Assembly: GCF_946477935.1 (NCBI RefSeq)
Contig: NZ_CAMLAC010000009.1
Location: forward strand, 1 to 40,776
DNA length: 40,776 bases
Reading direction: 5' to 3'
Origin: an uncultured Sphingomonas sp.
Lineage (GTDB): Bacteria > Pseudomonadota > Alphaproteobacteria > Sphingomonadales > Sphingomonadaceae
The first letter of the stretch is position 1, and the number at the start of each line of letters is the position of its first letter. The notes under the pieces are model-generated. The model made no database searches. It saw only the letters and a program-made list of their open reading frames with translations, and was not told the origin of the DNA. This document shows positions 36,991-40,776 of the stretch, in pieces. A program made the position numbers and the translations under genes.

Positions 36991-37701
36991 GTGAAGACGA
37001 TCGCGATCTACAGCCTGAAGGGCGGGGTGGGAAAGACCAGCATGGCGGTCAATCTCGCCTGGTGCGCGGCCAGTCAGGGACGGCGCACGCTGTTATGGGA
37101 TCTCGATCCGCAGGCTGCGGCGACCTGGCTGCTCGGTGGCCCCGCCAGGGGGGACCGCGCCCAGGCGATCTTCTCGCGCGACATCGCCCCCGCCCGGTTG
37201 ATCCGCACCACCGACACGCCGCACCTGGACCTGATCGGGGCCGATGCCTCGCTGCGCCTGCTCGACCAGTTGTTTCACGACCTGTCCAAGAAGAACCGGC
37301 TGGGCAAGCTGCTGGGCGGTCTGGGCGACTATGACCGCATCATCCTCGATTGCCCGCCGGGCCTGACCGAAACCACCGAGCAGGTGCTGCGCGCCGCCGA
37401 TCTGGTCGTGGTGCCCGTGGTGCCCTCCGCCCTTGCCCAACGCGCGCTGGAGGTGGTGGACGGCCATGTGCGCGGCCGGGTGCCGCTTCTTCCGGTTCAT
37501 GTCATGGTCGATCGCCGCCGCCGCCTCCATGCCGATGCGGTGGCGGCGCAACCGGACTGGCCGACGATCCCGATGGCCAGCGTGGTGGAGGCAATGGGTG
37601 AGCATCGCGGCGCCATCGGCCAATTCGCCCCGCGCAGCGCCGCCGGGCAAAGCTATGCCGCCTTGTGGCGCGAGGTCGAGCGCCGTATCGCCAAAGGCTG
37701 A
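36991..37701 (+). CDS. ParA/MinD-type ATPase, orphan
   Basis: 236 residues with the deviant Walker A motif KGGVGKTS (10-17), DLDPQAA (38-44) as the switch I region and IILDCPPGL as Walker B. Such ATPases position plasmids, chromosomes or protein complexes by binding DNA or membrane. No parB or other partner gene is adjacent; instead the stop overlaps aat (TGATG). GTG 36991 has AGGGGG five bases upstream. It is not the chromosomal ParA that sits with parB, and its cargo is unknown. Confidence 0.88.
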   Translation: MKTIAIYSLKGGVGKTSMAVNLAWCAASQGRRTLLWDLDPQAAATWLLGGPARGDRAQAIFSRDIAPARLIRTTDTPHLDLIGADASLRLLDQLFHDLSKKNRLGKLLGGLGDYDRIILDCPPGLTETTEQVLRAADLVVVPVVPSALAQRALEVVDGHVRGRVPLLPVHVMVDRRRRLHADAVAAQPDWPTIPMASVVEAMGEHRGAIGQFAPRSAAGQSYAALWREVERRIAKG

Positions 37702-38423
37702 TGGAACGGCTCGATCCCCAGCTTGTGCTCGGTGCCTATGCGGTCGGCGTCTTTCCGATGGCGGATCGCCGCGATGCCGACAGCGTCTATTGGGTGGAGC
37801 CGCGCAAGCGCGCGATCATGCCGCTGGACGGTTTCCGCCTGTCCCGCTCGCTGCGCAAGGTGGTGGCCGCCGACCGCTTCCGCGTCACCTGCGATCAGGC
37901 CTTTGATGCGATGATCCGGCTGTGTGCCGAAAGCGCCGCGGATCGTCCGGAAACCTGGATCAACACCGGCATCGAACAGGTGTTCGGCCGCCTGCACGCG
38001 ATGGGCTTTGCCCATTCGGTCGAATGCTGGGATGGCGACGAACTGGTCGGCGGGCTCTATGGTCTGGCGCTCGGCCGCGCCTTTTTCGGCGAAAGCATGG
38101 TCAGCCGCCGTACCGATGCGTCCAAGGTCGCGCTCGCCTGGCTGGTCGCGCGACTGCGCCGCGGCGGCTTCACCCTGCTCGACTGTCAGTTCCAGACGCC
38201 CCACCTCGCCTCGATGGGCGCGGTGGAGGTCAGCCGGGCGCGCTATATGGCGCTGTTATCCGATGCATTGGCCGGGGTCGTCGAGGGCGGCGCCTCTTCG
38301 GCCGGGGTCTCCGTCGCGGGTGACTTCCTTGCGCTGGACCGCGGCGCCGGTGCCGCCGACGACACCGTATCGGGGCCGGTCTCGGGCCATGACATCGTGC
38401 AGCTCTTGGTCCACACATCGTAG
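37701..38423 (+). CDS. aat: Leucyl/phenylalanyl-tRNA-protein transferase Aat
   Basis: 240 residues, moves Leu or Phe from tRNA to the N-terminal Arg/Lys of proteins, marking them for ClpS-ClpAP degradation. VGVFPMAD, WVEPRKRAIMPLDGF, TWIN, GFAHSVECWDGDELVGGLYG, GRAFFGESMVSR and DCQFQTPHLASMGA are family signatures; the C-terminus IVQLLVHTS fits alphaproteobacterial members. The last 181 bp overlap the convergent DUF2155 gene on the other strand. Confidence 0.96.
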   Translation: MERLDPQLVLGAYAVGVFPMADRRDADSVYWVEPRKRAIMPLDGFRLSRSLRKVVAADRFRVTCDQAFDAMIRLCAESAADRPETWINTGIEQVFGRLHAMGFAHSVECWDGDELVGGLYGLALGRAFFGESMVSRRTDASKVALAWLVARLRRGGFTLLDCQFQTPHLASMGAVEVSRARYMALLSDALAGVVEGGASSAGVSVAGDFLALDRGAGAADDTVSGPVSGHDIVQLLVHTS

Positions 38424-38899
38424 ATCGGGTGGGGCACCACGTTCAGTTGCGGCCGCTCCTTGTACAGCCAGCCCGAAAAGGCGCGGCGCCAGTGCCGGTC
38501 GGTTCCCCGCACGTCCAGTTGCACGAACGCGCCGGTCAACTGCTCCTGCTCCCAGGATGCGGTGCGCTCGCAGGCGCGCAGGCGCACGATCGCGTCACCG
38601 ACACGCACCGCCTGCCCGGGCCTGAGCTTCAGGTCGCGTGATTCACCATTCCGCTTGTTCAGCAGACCGATTACCGCCACGCGTTCCGCCATCGGCGTGC
38701 CGCCCTGGGGCAGCGTTCCCGCCTCGGGATCGACCGTTTCGATGCCGGGCGCGCCCGGCCGGTCGGGCACGAGCTGGCTGACCGACGGATCGGCCGGTTG
38801 CGGCTGTGCGAACGGGCCGGTCCAGGCCTGGTATCCCAGCCAGCCGCCCACACCCAGCGCCGCCGCCAGCACGCCGCCGGCGAGCCAGCGCGTCTTCAC
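38243..38899 (-). CDS. DUF2155 envelope protein
   Basis: 218 residues: an N-terminal membrane anchor or signal (about 5-25), a linker, and the DUF2155 domain (about 70-170) with RVAVIGLLNKRNGESRDLKL, RLRACER, AFVQLDV and FSGWLYKERPQLNVVPHPIY. The tail after residue 170 is disordered (proline, serine, alanine rich) and is encoded within the antisense 3' end of aat. The GTG start overlaps the NDUFA12 stop (GTGA). Function of the family is not known to me. Confidence 0.88.
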   Translation of the reverse strand: MKTRWLAGGVLAAALGVGGWLGYQAWTGPFAQPQPADPSVSQLVPDRPGAPGIETVDPEAGTLPQGGTPMAERVAVIGLLNKRNGESRDLKLRPGQAVRVGDAIVRLRACERTASWEQEQLTGAFVQLDVRGTDRHWRRAFSGWLYKERPQLNVVPHPIYDVWTKSCTMSWPETGPDTVSSAAPAPRSSARKSPATETPAEEAPPSTTPANASDNSAI

Positions 38900-39288
38900 C
38901 CCTCGGGCGTCCAGGCTTCGTAGTCGCCGGTCGCCGGCGCCCGGCGGCCGCCCTTTTCCAGCGCACCGGACGGACGATAGGCCATCGGCGTGCCGGTCAG
39001 GTTCGCCACCGCCGGTTTCTCCCAGCGCCGCGGCTCGGGCAGCGAGCGATCGGGCACATCGTCAACCTGATGGTGCAACCAGCTGAACCAGTCGGGCGGA
39101 ACGCGGCTGGCGTCGTTGGAACCGCTATAGATCACCCAGCGCCGCGGACGGCCTGCGGTGTCGGTGCCGCCCTGATAATAGACGTTGCCCAGCGCATCCT
39201 CGCCGACACTGGTCTTGCCGCGCAGGCCGAACCAGGTGCCGACGGTGGCGCCGTTCCACCAGGTGAAGGGATTGAGGTTGATGCCCAT
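38896..39288 (-). CDS. NDUFA12-family complex I accessory protein
   Basis: 130 residues. FTWWNGATVGTWFGLRGKTS, GNVYYQGG, RRWVIYSGSNDASRVPPDWF and WLHH are the NDUFA12 (B17.2) pattern. In alphaproteobacteria and mitochondria this is a supernumerary subunit of NADH:ubiquinone oxidoreductase. ATG 39286-39288 matches the family N-terminus. It sits between DUF192 and DUF2155 on one strand, away from a nuo operon. Confidence 0.93.
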   Translation of the reverse strand: MGINLNPFTWWNGATVGTWFGLRGKTSVGEDALGNVYYQGGTDTAGRPRRWVIYSGSNDASRVPPDWFSWLHHQVDDVPDRSLPEPRRWEKPAVANLTGTPMAYRPSGALEKGGRRAPATGDYEAWTPEG

Positions 39289-39333
39289 AATGGAACAGCG
39301 CTTAGCCCGCCGCGCCGCCACCTTCAACCGCGA

Positions 39334-39849
39334 TCAACGCGGCCACGTCACCCGGTCGCCCTCGGCGATGCCCAGTTCGGCCGATCGCCCGCCCACCAGT
39401 TCCAGCACCGCGGCCACCGGCTCGCCCGACGGGATCTGCGCTTCGGAGAACGGCGCGGTGTTCTCCGCGATGCGCGCGATCGTGCCGTCGGCGCGGATAT
39501 AGAGGATATCGAGCGGGGTCGGCGTGTTCTTCATCCAGAAGCTTGCCTCGCGCGGCGGGCCGCCATCCGCCGGATAGGGCGCGAACAGCATGCCGCCATC
39601 CGGGGTCAGATCGGTGCGATACATCAAACCTTGCGCCTGTTCTTCCACGGTGCGCGCCGTCTCGACCTGAAAGCGATGCTCGCCATTTTCCGATCGGATC
39701 GTGAGCGGGATCGTCTTTGCCGCGGCCTGCCCCGTACCGGTCGGCCCCGTACCGGTCTGCGCCGCACCCGAATTCCGCTCCTGCTCGCCCCCGCCGGCCG
39801 AACACCCCGCCAGCGTCAACGCCGCCAGCATGCCCAGACACCGGATCAC
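39334..39849 (-). CDS. DUF192 lipoprotein
   Basis: 171 residues: lipoprotein signal with lipobox LAGC (C16), a glycine/threonine-rich linker, and the DUF192 domain (about 45-171) with [33 protein letters not shown] and LELVGG. DUF192 is a small beta domain of unclear function, common in archaea and bacteria. GTG 39847-39849 overlaps the stop of the cold-shock gene (GTGA). Confidence 0.92.
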   Translation of the reverse strand: MIRCLGMLAALTLAGCSAGGGEQERNSGAAQTGTGPTGTGQAAAKTIPLTIRSENGEHRFQVETARTVEEQAQGLMYRTDLTPDGGMLFAPYPADGGPPREASFWMKNTPTPLDILYIRADGTIARIAENTAPFSEAQIPSGEPVAAVLELVGGRSAELGIAEGDRVTWPR

Positions 39850-40430
39850 GCCGTCGTCTCCATCACACCGCCCTCCACGACCACCGCCAGCGGCCCTTTC
39901 CGGCCATCGACGATGCGCGCGCGCAGCGGCTCGTCCGGCTCCACCGCCGCGATACCGCCCCGGCGCAGCGTCTCCATGTGCACGAAGACGTCACGTCCGT
40001 CGCTGCTCCGCACCAGAAAGCCATAGCCCTTCAGTCGGTTGAACCATTTGACGATCACCGGCTCGAACGGCCCGGCGCTGTCGACCAGCGTCACCGGATC
40101 GATCCGGTCGCCCTGCGTGCGCTGCGCCTTGGGCGCCGGCTCCTCGACCGCATCCGACAGGTCGATCGTCAGGATCTCACGCGCCTGATATCCCCGCCCG
40201 CGCTCCACCGCCAGCGCCTCGACCCGCGCGCCTTCGGGCAGGCTGCGCCGGCCATGCGGTTGCAGAACGGAGAAATGCACCAGCACGTCGCCGATCGCGC
40301 TATCGTCCGCCACCGCGAAGCCGAAGCCGCGGGTAACGTCGAACCATTTGATCACCCCGGCCAACCGAACGACGTCCCCTGTCGCTCCATCGGCTGCGGC
40401 GTGTCGCTCCTGTGGCGTCTCACCAAGCAT
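39846..40430 (-). CDS. Tandem cold-shock-domain protein
   Basis: 194 residues with two cold-shock domains. Domain 1 (about 22-85) has [14 protein letters not shown] and DVLVHFSVL; domain 2 (about 127-190) has [14 protein letters not shown] and DVFVHMETL. These are the RNP1 and RNP2 nucleic-acid-binding motifs. Double-domain proteins of this length are known in alphaproteobacteria and probably act as RNA chaperones. ATG 40430 has AGGGG eight bases upstream; a longer reading from an upstream codon is possible but not needed. Confidence 0.93.
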   Translation of the reverse strand: MLGETPQERHAAADGATGDVVRLAGVIKWFDVTRGFGFAVADDSAIGDVLVHFSVLQPHGRRSLPEGARVEALAVERGRGYQAREILTIDLSDAVEEPAPKAQRTQGDRIDPVTLVDSAGPFEPVIVKWFNRLKGYGFLVRSSDGRDVFVHMETLRRGGIAAVEPDEPLRARIVDGRKGPLAVVVEGGVMETTA

Positions 40431-40501
40431 AATCGCACCCCTGAGGTGCTGTGCTAGCATGCTTCTTCGCAGCCGCAACGAAAAGCCGCATTCCGGCGCA
40501 C

Positions 40502-40776
40502 TCAAGCGTCCTCTTCAGGGACATCGCCGGGCGCGCACGCAACGATCCTGCGGGAAAGCGAAAAATCGTGCCCCGCGCGCAGCATCGCCGCCAGTTGTTT
40601 CTGGTGGATCGCCCGGTCCACCTCTCCGCGGCCGTACGGACCGATCCGCTTGCGCCGCGCAAAGGTCAGCGCCGCGGCCATCGCCTGTTCCTCGATCACC
40701 GGCGCCAGCGCCTCGCTGTCCGCCTCGCCGACATGGGCCTGGCGCAGTGCCCCCGTCACCCGCCTCGCCCCCAGCC
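40502..40776 (-). CDS. recX: RecX-family protein, C-terminal part
   Basis: The reading frame is open to the right edge, so only the last 90 or so residues are present. [20 protein letters not shown] and [15 protein letters not shown] match the C-terminal repeat of RecX-family proteins, which modulate RecA filaments. The cold-shock gene starts 71 bases downstream, without a clear terminator between. The start codon lies outside the window. Confidence 0.8.
   Translation of the reverse strand, partial: LGARRVTGALRQAHVGEADSEALAPVIEEQAMAAALTFARRKRIGPYGRGEVDRAIHQKQLAAMLRAGHDFSLSRRIVACAPGDVPEEDA

Overview
The window is chromosomal DNA from a GC-rich alphaproteobacterium, most likely a sphingomonad (Sphingomonas or a close relative). 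The evidence is a PhyR-NepR-EcfG general stress response (GSR) locus, the neighbourhood argS-SPOR-nagZ-scpA-scpB-tatA-tatB-tatC, an NDUFA12-family protein beside a DUF2155 protein, and a complete alphaproteobacterial division and cell wall (dcw) cluster. This assignment rests on gene content and order; no database search was possible. No rRNA, tRNA, CRISPR array, transposase or phage gene was seen.

Left end (1-5120): the 5' part of glnE runs off the edge. A GSR locus follows: a second, NepR-like small protein (588-764), ecfG, an unannotated 45-residue membrane microprotein, phyR, and a divergent nepR-phyP pair. Three promoter-like sites (555-579, 2671-2695, 4656-4680) share one geometry: a GGAAC-type -35 starting exactly 22 bp before GTT. 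The third sits upstream of two tandem stem-loops with long C-run loops, which I read as a candidate stress-induced small RNA ahead of an entericidin-like lipoprotein gene.

Middle (5164-15372, almost all minus strand): tatC, tatB, tatA (protein export), scpB, scpA (chromosome condensation), nagZ (peptidoglycan recycling), a SPOR-domain protein, argS, a small exported protein of unknown function (+ strand), a dGTPase-like gene and a large secreted TPR/SPOR protein.

The dcw cluster (15560-34376) is transcribed on the minus strand from mraZ to ftsZ: mraZ, rsmH, ftsL, ftsI, murE, a 45-residue small ORF, murF, mraY, murD, ftsW, murG, murC, a 66-residue small ORF, murB, ddl, ftsQ, ftsA, ftsZ. Most neighbours overlap by 1-4 bases at stop and start codons, so translation is probably coupled along the chain. 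Upstream of mraZ lie four GGGA repeats at exactly 10-bp spacing, a plausible MraZ operator. murD carries an in-frame copy of a palindromic interspersed repeat.

Right end (34716-40776): a small membrane protein, a cysteine synthase, an Mpo1-like (DUF962) membrane protein, a lipoprotein resembling lysozyme inhibitors, an orphan ParA-like ATPase coupled to aat, then a convergent minus-strand group (tandem cold-shock-domain protein, DUF192 lipoprotein, NDUFA12, DUF2155) whose last gene overlaps the 3' end of aat by 181 bp, and finally the C-terminal part of a RecX-family protein at the window edge.
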